A DNA stretch of 51,992 bases from Hyphomicrobiales bacterium (GCA_947454055.1 CANGIS010000018.1:1-51992); one strand, 5' to 3'. Numbered from the stretch's first letter, positions 8,824 to 17,058 are shown. Notes: generated from the sequence alone by a model not told the origin. Made by a program: numbers and translations.

Positions 8824-9255
8824 ATGGTTTATGATGATCAGAATATATTTGCGAAAATTATTCGCGGTCAAATTCCATGTGAAAAACTGTTCGAGAATGA
8901 ATACGTTCTGGCGTTCATGGATATTATGCCACAGGTGGACGGGCATTGCCTTGTTGTTCCCAAACGGACATCAACGGGACTGCTTGATGCGGATCCCGAT
9001 GTGTTTTCGCCTTTGTTCGCTGCCGTCCAACGCCTTGGAAAGGCTACGCAATCGGCGTTTGATGCAGATGGCGTGACCATCATGCAGTTTAATGGGGCGG
9101 CGGCAGGCCAGACCGTGTTTCACCTTCACGTCCATGTCATGCCCCGTCATAGCGGCGTGCCGCTCAAGACACACTCCGGCACCATGGAAGATATTGAAAT
9201 AATTAAAAAAAATGCCGATTTAATCCGTAAAGCACTGGCGATGCAGGAGGGATAA
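8824..9255 (+). CDS. HIT family protein (histidine triad nucleotide hydrolase)
   Basis: A 143-residue histidine-triad protein of the Hint/Fhit superfamily that hydrolyses or transfers AMP from nucleoside phosphoramidates or dinucleotides. The N-terminal IFAKIIRGQIPCEKLFE and the catalytic HLHVHVMPR, with H100, H102 and H104 alternating, are diagnostic. Length suits the bacterial HinT-like branch. A Shine-Dalgarno element (AAAGGAT) precedes the ATG, and the gene lies 28 bases after the FemAB-like gene, closing the four-gene run. It is convergent with the small membrane protein gene and clpA. No clear terminator is visible in the 195 bases after it. Confidence 0.92.
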   Translation: MVYDDQNIFAKIIRGQIPCEKLFENEYVLAFMDIMPQVDGHCLVVPKRTSTGLLDADPDVFSPLFAAVQRLGKATQSAFDADGVTIMQFNGAAAGQTVFHLHVHVMPRHSGVPLKTHSGTMEDIEIIKKNADLIRKALAMQEG

Positions 9256-9450
9256 GCATCTTAAAGTATAAAATTGCTGCAGATTTTTTTCAAAAAGAAT
9301 AACCGGCCAAGTGTGCGCTCACCCTAACGGCATGTTGAGCCAGATTGTTCCAGTGAACATATCTATAAGGCCAGTGGTCCAGCTCGATAAGGGCAGGAAC
9401 GAGCTACATCATACGCAGCAAAGGGGCTTGGGAGACCCGTGTTTCCGGCC

Positions 9451-9621
9451 CTACCAGCCGAGCAGCTTGCCGAACGGCGTACCCGATAGCTGGCGTGCAA
9501 ATTCCATGACGCCATAGACGATCGCAATCAAGATAACCGGCACGACAAGCCAAGCTACGGTATCTTCATACCGCACTCGGTCCCGCCGCCGTTGTTTGCG
9601 CCGTTGCTGCCCTGTCGCCAA
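9451..9621 (-). CDS. Small single-pass membrane protein downstream of clpA
   Basis: A 56-residue protein not assignable to a named family. It has a very basic N terminus (QQRRKQRRRDRVRYED), one hydrophobic helix at about 23-38 (VAWLVVPVILIAIVYG) and a short C-terminal tail ending TPFGKLLGW. Positive charges before the helix predict an inner-membrane protein with its N terminus in the cytoplasm. The proposed start is TTG at 9621, with AGGA nine bases before it. The frame is the same as clpA: after the clpA TAA there are ten sense codons, then this TTG, with no further stop. It is probably co-transcribed with clpA. Coding is supported by the clean topology, the Shine-Dalgarno element and the position; homologue conservation is untested. 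Confidence 0.6.
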   Translation of the reverse strand: MATGQQRRKQRRRDRVRYEDTVAWLVVPVILIAIVYGVMEFARQLSGTPFGKLLGW

Positions 9622-9651
9622 TGCAACGTATCCTGTCTGCCCGTGCCAAAT

Positions 9652-12081
9652 TTAAAGCGGGATCTTTGGCACGGTTCGTACCGGCTTGTCGATTGGGCTT
9701 TTTGCGGGACTACGGGGAGTGCGTTTGGTTGAACGGGCTTTGGCGCGGGCTTCGGCGACGGCTTTTTCGGGTTTTGGCGTTACCGGACCTTCAAGATAGT
9801 CAAAGCCGAGCTTGCTGCCCTTATCCTCATTGATCACGATGACACGAACCCCGCCGCCGGTCTTCAACTTACCGAACAACAGTTCCTCGGCGAGCGGTTG
9901 CTTGATCGCGGTCTGGATGAGGCGGGCCATCGGGCGGGCGCCCATGGTTTCATCATAGCCATGTTCGACGAGCCAGATACGCGCCTCGTCCGATAGTTCG
10001 ATCGTCACATTGCGATCGGCCAATTGCGCCTCAAGCTGAAGCACGAATTTGTCGACCACTTTGCTGACCACTTCCTTCGGCAATTGCGAGAAGGAAATGA
10101 TCTGATCCAACCGATTGCGGAATTCAGGGGCGAACAAGCGGTTGATGGCCTCGTGATCATCCCCCTCCCGCTTGGTGCGGGTGAAGCCAAACGCCGCCTT
10201 GGCGAGATCGGCCGCGCCCGCATTGGTGGTCATGATCAAGATCACATTTCTAAAATCAACCGTCTTGCCATGATGATCGGTCAATTTGCCGTGATCCATG
10301 ACCTGCAGGAGAATATTGAACAGGTCAGGATGGGCCTTTTCAATTTCGTCCAGCAGCAGGACGCAATGCGGATGCTGATCGACGGCATCGGTCAGAAGTC
10401 CGCCTTGATCAAAACCGACATAGCCGGGAGGTGCACCGATGAGGCGGGAAATCGCGTGCCGCTCCATATATTCGGACATATCGAACCGTTTGATCTCGAC
10501 ACCCAAGGAGGCGGCGAGTTGCCGGGCCACTTCCGTTTTACCCACGCCGGTGGGACCCGCGAAGAGATAGGAGCCAATCGGCTTTTCAGGATCGCGCAGA
10601 CCGGCACGGGCCAGCTTAATGGCCGAAGTTAGCGCCGAAATGGCGGCATCCTGTCCGTAAACCACGCGCTTGAGCGTCTCTTCGAGCGATTTGAGAACTT
10701 CGGAATCGTTCTTCGAGACGGTTTTTGGCGGAATGCGCGCCATGGTCGAAACGGTTGCCTCGATTTCCGCGACACCAATGATTTTACGACGCTTGCTGTC
10801 GGATACGAGCATTTGGGCCGCACCGGTCTCGTCAATCACGTCGATCGCTTTATCGGGCAGTTTACGGTCATGGATATAGCGGGCCGACAATTCGACCGCG
10901 GCCTTGATCGCCTCATTCGAATATTTCAGACCGTGGAATTCTTCATAATAAGGCTTGAGGCCTTTGAGAATTTCAATCGTATCGGGAATGGAAGGCTCGT
11001 TGACGTCGATCTTCTGGAACCGGCGCAACAAAGCCCGATCCTTTTCGAAGAACTGCCGGAACTCCTTAAAGGTCGTCGAACCGATGCAACGGAGCGTTCC
11101 TTGTGCCAAAGCCGGTTTGAGCAGGTTGGATGCGTCCATCGCACCGCCCGACGTCGCCCCCGCACCGATGACCGTATGGATCTCGTCGATGAACAAGACC
11201 GCATTCGGATGCTGCTCGATTTCCTTGACGACCTGCTTCAACCGCTCCTCGAAATCGCCACGATAACGGGTGCCGGCAAGCAAGAGCCCCATATCAAGCG
11301 AAAACACCGTTGCGCCGACCAGCACATTGGGCACTTCGCCACGGGTAATTTTCAGAGCCAAGCCTTCGGCGATGGCCGTTTTACCTACGCCTGGCTCGCC
11401 GACGAGCAATGGATTGTTCTTTTGGCGGCGGCAAAGCACCTGAATCGTGCGCCGCACCTCGGCCTCACGCCCGATCAACGGGTCAATTTTACCCTCGGCG
11501 GCCTTTTTGTTCAAATTCACGCAATAGGTATCGAGCGCCTCGCCCTTCTTCTTCGGGCCGTTGGCTTGGTCGCCCGCCTGGCCGGAATGTTCGGAGGCAT
11601 CCTCATCCTCCTCGGAGGCGGTCGGCGCGGCCGTCGTGCCATTCCGCTTGGCAATACCATGCGACATATAATTGACCGCATCATAGCGCGTCATATCCTG
11701 CTCTTGCAGGAAATAGGCGGCATAGCTCTCGCGTTCGGCAAAGAGCGCCACCAGAATATTGGCACCTGTCACTTCCTCGCGGCCGGAGGATTGGACGTGG
11801 ATCACCGCCCGCTGGATCACGCGCTGGAAGCCTGCCGTGGGCTTGGCATCGACCGCCACAACCGTCACAAGGCTCGCCAATTCGCTGTCGATATAGTCGA
11901 CAAGGCTGGAGCGCAACAGATCAAGATCGACCCCGCAGGCGCGCATGACCGCCACCGCATCACGGTCCTCGATCAGGCCCAACAAGAGATGTTCAAGCGT
12001 GGCATATTCGTGCCGCCGCTCATTGGCCAGAGCCAGCGCTTTATGAAGAACCTGCTCTAAACTCTTCGAAAATGACGGCAT
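9652..12081 (-). CDS. clpA: ATP-dependent Clp protease ATP-binding subunit ClpA
   Basis: A protein of about 809 residues, the Hsp100 unfoldase that feeds substrates to ClpP and, with ClpS, degrades N-degron proteins. It shows the double ClpN repeat (FSKSLEQVLHKALALA and the EHLLLGLIEDRDA region), an acidic linker and AAA+ module 1 with GEPGVGKTA and FIDEIHTVIGAG. AAA+ module 2 follows, with GPTGVGKTE, LLLDEIEKAH and the IGL-type ClpP-binding region expected in ClpA. A proline- and lysine-rich tail ends the chain. The ATG at 12081 (MPSFSKSLEQVL) is chosen because homologues begin there; upstream in-frame codons run back into clpS. It starts 16 bases after clpS, so the two form an operon. Confidence 0.96.
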   Translation of the reverse strand: MPSFSKSLEQVLHKALALANERRHEYATLEHLLLGLIEDRDAVAVMRACGVDLDLLRSSLVDYIDSELASLVTVVAVDAKPTAGFQRVIQRAVIHVQSSGREEVTGANILVALFAERESYAAYFLQEQDMTRYDAVNYMSHGIAKRNGTTAAPTASEEDEDASEHSGQAGDQANGPKKKGEALDTYCVNLNKKAAEGKIDPLIGREAEVRRTIQVLCRRQKNNPLLVGEPGVGKTAIAEGLALKITRGEVPNVLVGATVFSLDMGLLLAGTRYRGDFEERLKQVVKEIEQHPNAVLFIDEIHTVIGAGATSGGAMDASNLLKPALAQGTLRCIGSTTFKEFRQFFEKDRALLRRFQKIDVNEPSIPDTIEILKGLKPYYEEFHGLKYSNEAIKAAVELSARYIHDRKLPDKAIDVIDETGAAQMLVSDSKRRKIIGVAEIEATVSTMARIPPKTVSKNDSEVLKSLEETLKRVVYGQDAAISALTSAIKLARAGLRDPEKPIGSYLFAGPTGVGKTEVARQLAASLGVEIKRFDMSEYMERHAISRLIGAPPGYVGFDQGGLLTDAVDQHPHCVLLLDEIEKAHPDLFNILLQVMDHGKLTDHHGKTVDFRNVILIMTTNAGAADLAKAAFGFTRTKREGDDHEAINRLFAPEFRNRLDQIISFSQLPKEVVSKVVDKFVLQLEAQLADRNVTIELSDEARIWLVEHGYDETMGARPMARLIQTAIKQPLAEELLFGKLKTGGGVRVIVINEDKGSKLGFDYLEGPVTPKPEKAVAEARAKARSTKRTPRSPAKSPIDKPVRTVPKIPL

Positions 12082-12097
12082 TTCGTCACATGACCTT

Positions 12098-12430
12098 TCA
12101 GTTTCGTTCCATGACGCATTGCAAAGGATGCTGGTGCTGGCGCGCAAAATCCATCACGAGTGTCACTTTGGTTTCGGCGACTTCATAGGTAAACACGCCA
12201 CATTCACCGATGCCCTTCTGGTGAACATGCATCATGATCGTATAGGCATCCTCATAGCTTTTGTTAAAAAACTGCTGGAGGACATGAATGACAAATTCCA
12301 TTGGCGTGAAATCGTCGTTCAGAAGCAGAACCCGGTAAAGCGGCGGCTTTTTGACCGCCGTTTTGGGGCGCGTCATGAGAGCAATGCCGGGACCACGATC
12401 ATCGTCACGGCGATCCGGCCCGCCGGTCAT
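12098..12430 (-). CDS. clpS: ATP-dependent Clp protease adaptor ClpS
   Basis: A small adaptor that binds N-terminal destabilising residues and hands the proteins to ClpA. The core is unmistakable: [20 protein letters not shown], then the [23 protein letters not shown] segment containing the hydrophobic pocket histidine, then [16 protein letters not shown]. The start is chosen at 12430 ([15 protein letters not shown]), giving 110 residues, the usual length in Alphaproteobacteria with a charged, disordered N terminus. In-frame ATGs also lie at 12505 and 12514, and no start has a strong Shine-Dalgarno sequence, so an extension of up to 28 residues is possible. It precedes clpA by 16 bases. Confidence 0.92.
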   Translation of the reverse strand: MTGGPDRRDDDRGPGIALMTRPKTAVKKPPLYRVLLLNDDFTPMEFVIHVLQQFFNKSYEDAYTIMMHVHQKGIGECGVFTYEVAETKVTLVMDFARQHQHPLQCVMERN

Positions 12431-12639
12431 CGATACAGCACGGCGCTGACGCCGCGCGGCATCCAAACCAATCTCTCTCGTCTCGAAACGTGTAACGCTA
12501 GCCATGAGTCCCATTCACTGTTCAGAAGCAGCGTTTGAATGATGCCCCCAAAGCTGACCTCGTTCAAGGTATGCCTGCCACACGGCAATTTCCAGACCGA
12601 CTGGAAAAGAAATCGACGCATGAGGGCCGAAACGCCAAT

Positions 12640-12668
12640 AAAAAAGGCCCGGCAATGCCGGGCCTTTC
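12640..12668 (-). terminator. Rho-independent terminator of the phasin gene
   Basis: Read on the minus strand: AAAGGCCCGGC, loop ATT, GCCGGGCCTTTTTTATT. It lies 23 bases after the phasin stop and separates it from clpS-clpA. Confidence 0.85.
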
Positions 12669-12690
12669 AACATAGATCGGTATTTTGGGC

Positions 12691-13032
12691 TTATTTAGCC
12701 GCGGTCTGAACCTTGGCGATCAGCGACTCGTAAGGCTTGACGGTGTCCTTGGCGAGGTCGGTGTAGAGCTCGCCAACCTTGGACGCATAAGCCACGAAAC
12801 CTTCATAGGCCGACTTGGCGTAGTCGGACTGGATTTCGAACGCCTTGTCGAGCGTCTTGACGCCGACGAGCTTTTCCATGACCGCCGAGCTGTGCTCGAA
12901 TGCCTTTTTGGAATAATCGGCCGTCTCGGTCGCAATCGCCTGAACGCTCTTGCTGGTCGAACCGAAGCTCTTGACCGCGAGGTCGATGCTGTCTTTGCTC
13001 ATTTTCTGGATGTCTTCGAACTGGTTGATCAT
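12691..13032 (-). CDS. Phasin family protein
   Basis: A 113-residue, almost entirely helical protein of the phasin family (PF09361-like). Phasins coat polyhydroxyalkanoate granules and control their number and size. The heptad-rich amphipathic sequence (FEDIQKMSKDSIDLAVKSFG, KAFEIQSDYAKSAYEGFVAYASK, and a TDLAKDTVKPYE end) is typical of the short alphaproteobacterial type. The start has a good ribosome-binding site (AGGATCCTCACC). It has its own promoter, with a palindromic site just upstream, and its own terminator, so it is a single-gene unit. No phaC or phaR lies in the window, so the granule role is from the family. Some short phasin-like proteins act outside PHA granules. Confidence 0.87.
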   Translation of the reverse strand: MINQFEDIQKMSKDSIDLAVKSFGSTSKSVQAIATETADYSKKAFEHSSAVMEKLVGVKTLDKAFEIQSDYAKSAYEGFVAYASKVGELYTDLAKDTVKPYESLIAKVQTAAK

Positions 13033-13101
13033 GGTGAGGATCCTTTTTCGCTGCGTTTGCCCGTCGACTGTTACCCTGACGGAATTTCATTCTTGAGACG
13101 G

Positions 13102-13129
13102 AATATATGCAGCGCACCATTTTTGTCAA
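13102..13129 (-). promoter_or_regulatory. Promoter of the phasin gene
   Basis: On the minus strand, TTGACA (13129-13124), a 16-base spacer and TATATT (13107-13102), about 70 bases before the ATG. Both boxes are close to sigma-70 consensus, predicting strong expression, as usual for phasins. Confidence 0.65.
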
Positions 13130-13132
13130 GTA

Positions 13133-13151
13133 ATATTGTGCAGTGCAATAT
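13133..13151. promoter_or_regulatory. Imperfect palindrome, candidate operator of the phasin gene
   Basis: ATATTGTGCAGTGCAATAT, with perfect 6-base arms (ATATTG/CAATAT) around a TGC-rich centre, starts four bases upstream of the phasin -35 box. PhaR-type repressors are known to bind TGC/GCA-rich sites in front of phasin genes, so PhaR is a plausible ligand. This is inferred; no phaR gene is in the window. Confidence 0.45.
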
Positions 13152-13181
13152 ATTCGACTTTTGACCAAAATAGGAGGCAAT

Positions 13182-13211
13182 TTAACAAAGCTGTAACCCG
13201 GTCGATATAAA
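13182..13211 (+). promoter_or_regulatory. Possible promoter of the carboxypeptidase gene
   Basis: TTAACA at 13182-13187, an 18-base spacer and TATAAA at 13206-13211, about 85 bases before the ATG at 13297. The boxes match fairly well but the spacer is one base longer than optimal. Confidence 0.4.
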
Positions 13212-13296
13212 CAACAACACGGACTGGAGGCCTTGCCGCGTTTTGGAAGGCGTGAGACACTTTTTGTCTCCTTGGATGTTTGGGAGTGATATTCGG

Positions 13297-14529
13297 ATGC
13301 GTTTTTCGGCATTGACGGCCTATCGGCCTGTTCAGATTGCGGCGACCTGCCTTGTCCTGGCCTCGATTTCATCCGCTCAGGCGAAGGCGCCGGCCCATGC
13401 TGCTTCGGCACCCTACGCACCTCCCTATTCGGAACTGGTTGTTGATAACCGCACCGGTAAGACGCTTTACGCCGTCAACCCCGATGCGCAGCGTCATCCT
13501 GCTTCGATCACCAAGGTGATGACCCTTTATTTGCTGTTTGAAGAACTGGATGCGGGCAGGCTTTCGCTCAATTCCCCGATCAAGATTTCGGCCTGGGCGC
13601 AAAAGCAGGCGCCATCGAAACTGGGCCTCAATGCCGGCGACACGATTTCGGTTGAAGATGCCATCAAGGCCGTCGTTACCAAATCGGCCAACGACATCGC
13701 CGTTGCGATTGCCGAAAACATTGGCGGCACCGAGGCTAATTTCGCCGATCTGATGACCAAAAAGGCCAAATCGCTGGGCATGATGCGGACGGTCTATGCC
13801 AATGCGTCGGGCCTTCCCAATCCACGCCAGCTGACAACCGCGCGCGACCTTGTGACGCTGGGAAAGTCACTTCAACAGCGTTTCCCTAAATATTTTGCCT
13901 ATTTCTCGATCCGCTCGTTCGATTATGACGGCGACACGATCGGCAACCACAACAAGCTTTTAGGCCGCGTCGACGGTGTGGACGGCATCAAGACCGGCTA
14001 TACGCAGGCGTCGGGCTTCAATCTTCTGACCTCCGTCCATCAGGATGACCGCGCCTTGTTGGCCGTAATCCTCGGCGGCCGCTCCGGACCGTCCCGCGAT
14101 CGTCGCATGGCGGAATTGATCGACACCTATCTCGACAAGGCCTCCAACGGGGTAGATACCGGCAAATCAAAGGTAGCAACGGCAGCGCCCGCGGCAACCC
14201 AGCCCATAAGCCAGGGCGATGCCGAACCCGCCGCTCCGTTGAAATTGTCGGCTAAGCCCGCTGACACTGCGGCCAAGCTTTCGGATCAATCGTGGTGGAT
14301 TCAGGTTGGCGTTGCAAAAAGCGAAAAGCAGGCCCGTGCCCTTTTGACCAATATCCGCGGCAGCAAGGATGCGCTTTCGGCCAATGCGGTAGCTTCAGCC
14401 GATAAAATTCGGGTGAGTGGTCAGGATATGTGGCGCAGCCGCTTCACCAAAATGACCGAGGCCGATGCGGCGTCGGCCTGCATGAAGCTCAAAAAGCGCG
14501 GGATCGCGTGCTTTGCATCCCGAAGCTGA
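13297..14529 (+). CDS. D-alanyl-D-alanine carboxypeptidase with C-terminal SPOR domain
   Basis: A 410-residue periplasmic penicillin-binding protein (peptidase S11, DacA/PBP5 type) that trims the terminal D-alanine of peptidoglycan stem peptides. The signal peptide is about 1-29 (cleavage near SAQAKA). The three active-site motifs are present: S70-I-T-K73, S130-A-N132 and K232-T-G234. Behind an alanine- and proline-rich linker, residues 335-410 form a SPOR domain (WWIQVGVAKSEKQARALL...). SPOR domains bind denuded glycan at division septa, so it probably acts at the septum. There is no C-terminal membrane helix. The start is the ATG at 13297, because the signal sequence begins there and GGGAG lies about 10 bases upstream. 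Confidence 0.92.
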   Translation: MRFSALTAYRPVQIAATCLVLASISSAQAKAPAHAASAPYAPPYSELVVDNRTGKTLYAVNPDAQRHPASITKVMTLYLLFEELDAGRLSLNSPIKISAWAQKQAPSKLGLNAGDTISVEDAIKAVVTKSANDIAVAIAENIGGTEANFADLMTKKAKSLGMMRTVYANASGLPNPRQLTTARDLVTLGKSLQQRFPKYFAYFSIRSFDYDGDTIGNHNKLLGRVDGVDGIKTGYTQASGFNLLTSVHQDDRALLAVILGGRSGPSRDRRMAELIDTYLDKASNGVDTGKSKVATAAPAATQPISQGDAEPAAPLKLSAKPADTAAKLSDQSWWIQVGVAKSEKQARALLTNIRGSKDALSANAVASADKIRVSGQDMWRSRFTKMTEADAASACMKLKKRGIACFASRS

Positions 14530-14593
14530 GGTTAGAATTGCGTAGTTCGGGTTTCAGTACGTCCCCTTAACGATGAAGGTCTTGGAGCGACAA

Positions 14594-15295
14594 TCAGTGA
14601 TGCGTTCTCAACAAGACATCCTTGGCCATGTTGACGCGGGTCGCGAGATACGTAGAGCCCCCTTGATCGGGATGAAGTTTCTTCATCAACGCCCGGTGCG
14701 CCTGTCGGATCTCTTCCTCGCCCGCACCTATCTTAAGCCCCAAGACATCGTAGGCTTCCTTTTCGGTCATCGCGGACGATCCCCCTTGTCCGCCTTGCCG
14801 CGCACCCGCGTTTTCGTTGACTGTTTCACACCATCCGGCCGCTCGGCGGTCGAGATACGTCTGAAATAGGCGAGCGCCCGCGGGATCACGAACGGCCAGA
14901 TCGGCCATGAGTGCGGTGTGCTCGGCGTCGGACAGGCTGGAAAATCCCCGACCGGCAAACGGGCCGTTGAGAACCCGCCCATCCATTTTGCCCGCCAGAT
15001 CGGGGTAAATCTCGACAGCCGAGGTTGATTGACGCTGCACGGTTTCAGGCTGCCCCGCCGGCATATACCAAGGCAGGATCGGCAGCCGAATGCCCCACAG
15101 CCAGGCCCCGATGCCGCCCAGCATGATGGCAACGTCAATCCGCCCCTTCAACAGCAGGAGCGCGCCGACGGCAAAACACACGATACCACCCGCCCGTCGA
15201 CCATAGCGCGCCAGCAAAGTGGGGTCCGACTTGATGTAGGATTTGGCAAGCCAAACCAGAAGGGCGATGGCGATGATACCGGCAAGGACGGGCAA
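14594..15295 (-). CDS. Membrane-anchored J-domain (DnaJ-like) protein
   Basis: A protein of about 233 residues with two or three hydrophobic segments in the first 75 residues, a soluble middle part (YPDLAGKMDGRVLNGPFAGRGFSSL) and a C-terminal J domain at about 178-233. The J domain has the HPD motif at 208-210 (LHPDQGG), which stimulates the ATPase of Hsp70/DnaK. The layout, with the J domain last and membrane helices first, matches a family common in Alphaproteobacteria and resembles mitochondrial Pam18 in topology. The start is probably TTG at 15295, with GGAG ten bases before it; no in-frame ATG fits. It follows the DUF1489 gene by 31 bases on the same strand. Confidence 0.8.
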   Translation of the reverse strand: MPVLAGIIAIALLVWLAKSYIKSDPTLLARYGRRAGGIVCFAVGALLLLKGRIDVAIMLGGIGAWLWGIRLPILPWYMPAGQPETVQRQSTSAVEIYPDLAGKMDGRVLNGPFAGRGFSSLSDAEHTALMADLAVRDPAGARLFQTYLDRRAAGWCETVNENAGARQGGQGGSSAMTEKEAYDVLGLKIGAGEEEIRQAHRALMKKLHPDQGGSTYLATRVNMAKDVLLRTHH

Positions 15296-15326
15296 GGGGC
15301 AGGATCTCCAGTTTAAAGGGATCTCA

Positions 15327-15764
15327 TTACAATAACCCCAATTGGGCAAGTTCGCGGCGAAGCGCCTCGGGCATGTCCTGATCGAAGGTTCCCACCGCGC
15401 TGAGATCGCGCCCTGCCGAGGAAGGCTCCAGATACCGCCAGCCTTGAAACGGACGGCTCGGTCGGGGTTCAACCGGAATGACGTTTTGATCCAGCACGAT
15501 CGCGCAGCGTCCGATCCCGTCCGACCCCGTCACGGCGCGAATGTCAAGAATGGCCTGGCGGGCGGAAATTTGACCCTTGATCACCCAATATAGCGATCCG
15601 CCGTCCAAAATCTCCTCGACGCGCTTGGGCATCATGCGGGTGACATGGGTTTGCTCGTCCTTCATGCCACGCGCCCGTCGCGCGGCGGAGGATTCCGCGA
15701 TCCACGCGGTGAGGTCGGCAATCGACTCACAGCCGACACAGAGTTTGATGAGATGAAGCGCCAT
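15327..15764 (-). CDS. DUF1489 family protein
   Basis: A 145-residue cytoplasmic protein of DUF1489, a family nearly confined to Alphaproteobacteria and without a known function. The diagnostic start is LHLIKLCVGCESIADLTAWI, followed by THVTRMMPKR and LYWVIKGQISARQAILDI. A later conserved segment is VLDQNVIPVEPRPSRPFQGWRYL. There is no signal peptide or membrane segment. It probably forms an operon with the downstream J-domain gene, and lies 64 bases after the rhodanese gene on the same strand, which may also belong. Confidence 0.88.
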   Translation of the reverse strand: MALHLIKLCVGCESIADLTAWIAESSAARRARGMKDEQTHVTRMMPKRVEEILDGGSLYWVIKGQISARQAILDIRAVTGSDGIGRCAIVLDQNVIPVEPRPSRPFQGWRYLEPSSAGRDLSAVGTFDQDMPEALRRELAQLGLL

Positions 15765-15828
15765 GAAGGGACCCTAGCCGCTCGCGCGCCCGGGCAAAAG
15801 CGATCCTGCGCCAAGCATGTGGATAAGA

Positions 15829-16224
15829 TCAAACGGTCTCGACCGGCGCACCGGCTTTTTTCCAAGCGGTAAAGCCACCGTCGATATGGGCCACCGGCTT
15901 CAGGCCCATCTCCTGCGCCACTTTGGCGGCAAGCGCCGAACGCCAGCCACCGCCGCAGAAAAAGACGAACTGCCGGTCCTGAGCGAAAATCGGCTTATGA
16001 TAGGGGCTTTCCGGATCAATCCAGAATTCGAGCATCCCGCGCGGACAATGAAACGCGCCCGGCATCTTGCCCTCGCGCTCCAGCTCGCGCGGATCGCGCA
16101 GGTCAACCAGCACGACATCGTCCTTGCCCAACAGCGCCTGCGCGTCCGACACGCTCAAGGTCGTGATCGTCGCATTGGCCTCGGCGACCAATGCCTTGTA
16201 GCCCTTGGTGATGACCTGTGGCAT
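15829..16224 (-). CDS. Rhodanese-like domain protein
   Basis: A 131-residue single rhodanese domain, expected to carry persulfide sulfur on an active-site cysteine. The catalytic loop is C90-GGGW-R95 within VFFCGGGWRSALAA, giving the six-residue CxxxxR loop of sulfurtransferases. The N-terminal VLVDLRDPRELEREGKMPGAFH is the standard rhodanese signature. The WIDPESPYHKPIF insert before the loop occurs in the PspE/GlpE-like subgroup of Alphaproteobacteria. There is no signal peptide, so it is cytoplasmic. It is divergent from the DUF599 gene, with about 85 bases between starts. Confidence 0.9.
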   Translation of the reverse strand: MPQVITKGYKALVAEANATITTLSVSDAQALLGKDDVVLVDLRDPRELEREGKMPGAFHCPRGMLEFWIDPESPYHKPIFAQDRQFVFFCGGGWRSALAAKVAQEMGLKPVAHIDGGFTAWKKAGAPVETV

Positions 16225-16308
16225 CTTCCACTCTCCCTCGACGTGTATCCCTTTCTCATCTTTACCTTGTCGCCTGCCGAAGGCAAATCAACCGGACGAT
16301 CCTTGACC

Positions 16309-17028
16309 ATGTCCAATTTCTCGCTTCTTGACGGTATCGCCTTTGCGGCCTTCCTTCTGGCCTGGCTGCTCTATCACCGCATTGTGGAAACCAAAATTGC
16401 CCGCGAGCTCAGTCTCAATGGCATGATGGACCGTTACCGCGTCCGGTGGATCGAGCGGCTGCACGATCGGACCGAGCGGATTTTCGACACGCAAGTGATG
16501 GCGGGATTGCAGAATGGCACGGCCTTTTTTGCCTCCACCTCGTTGTTTGCCTTCGGTGGTACGCTGGCACTGCTTCGTGCGGCTGACGATGTGCTCAAGA
16601 TTTTTGGCGATTTGCCGCTCGGCTTTGATACGTCACGCGCGATGTGGGAAATCAAAGTCACGGGCCTTGCCGTAATTTTCGTATATGCGTTTTTCAAATT
16701 CGCCTGGTCGTATCGCCTGTTCAACTATGCGGCCATTCTGATCGGGGCATCGCCGAATTATTCACCCGAAAACACGCCGGAAACGGACCGGCACACCAAG
16801 GCGCTGGCTGCCGTGGTGACGGATGCCGGCCGGCAATTCAACCGCGGTCAAAGGGCTTTTTTCTTTGCGTTGGCCTATGTCGGCTGGTTCATCTCGCCCG
16901 TGGTGCTGATGATCACCACCGCAGCCTCGCTCTATGCCATGTTGCACCGGCAGTTTCGCTCGGCCTCCCATGCTGCTGTTCGGGAATTGGTCCTGTCGGA
17001 AAAGGAAGATCCCAATTTCGTCGGTTGA
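16309..17028 (+). CDS. DUF599 family membrane protein
   Basis: A 239-residue integral membrane protein of DUF599, function unknown. It has about four hydrophobic segments: LLDGIAFAAFLLAWLLYH near the N terminus, one around 75-95 (GTAFFASTSLFAFGGTLALL), one around 118-140 (VTGLAVIFVYAFFKFAWSY) and one near 195-215 (FFALAYVGWFISPVVLMIT). The family's MMDRYR and FAWSYRLFNYAAILIGA motifs are present. The start is the ATG at 16309, directly before the first membrane segment; the frame upstream is open but covers the rhodanese gene on the other strand and is unlikely to be coding. Confidence 0.85.
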   Translation: MSNFSLLDGIAFAAFLLAWLLYHRIVETKIARELSLNGMMDRYRVRWIERLHDRTERIFDTQVMAGLQNGTAFFASTSLFAFGGTLALLRAADDVLKIFGDLPLGFDTSRAMWEIKVTGLAVIFVYAFFKFAWSYRLFNYAAILIGASPNYSPENTPETDRHTKALAAVVTDAGRQFNRGQRAFFFALAYVGWFISPVVLMITTAASLYAMLHRQFRSASHAAVRELVLSEKEDPNFVG

Positions 17029-17058
17029 CGCAGCCCCCTGCCCGCGCCATGTCGAGCC

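Noticed and set aside
10813-12060. Plus-strand open frame of 415 codons across clpA
   Set aside because: It is antisense to the well-supported clpA and has no domain. Its arginine-, histidine- and isoleucine-rich content is typical of a complementary frame.
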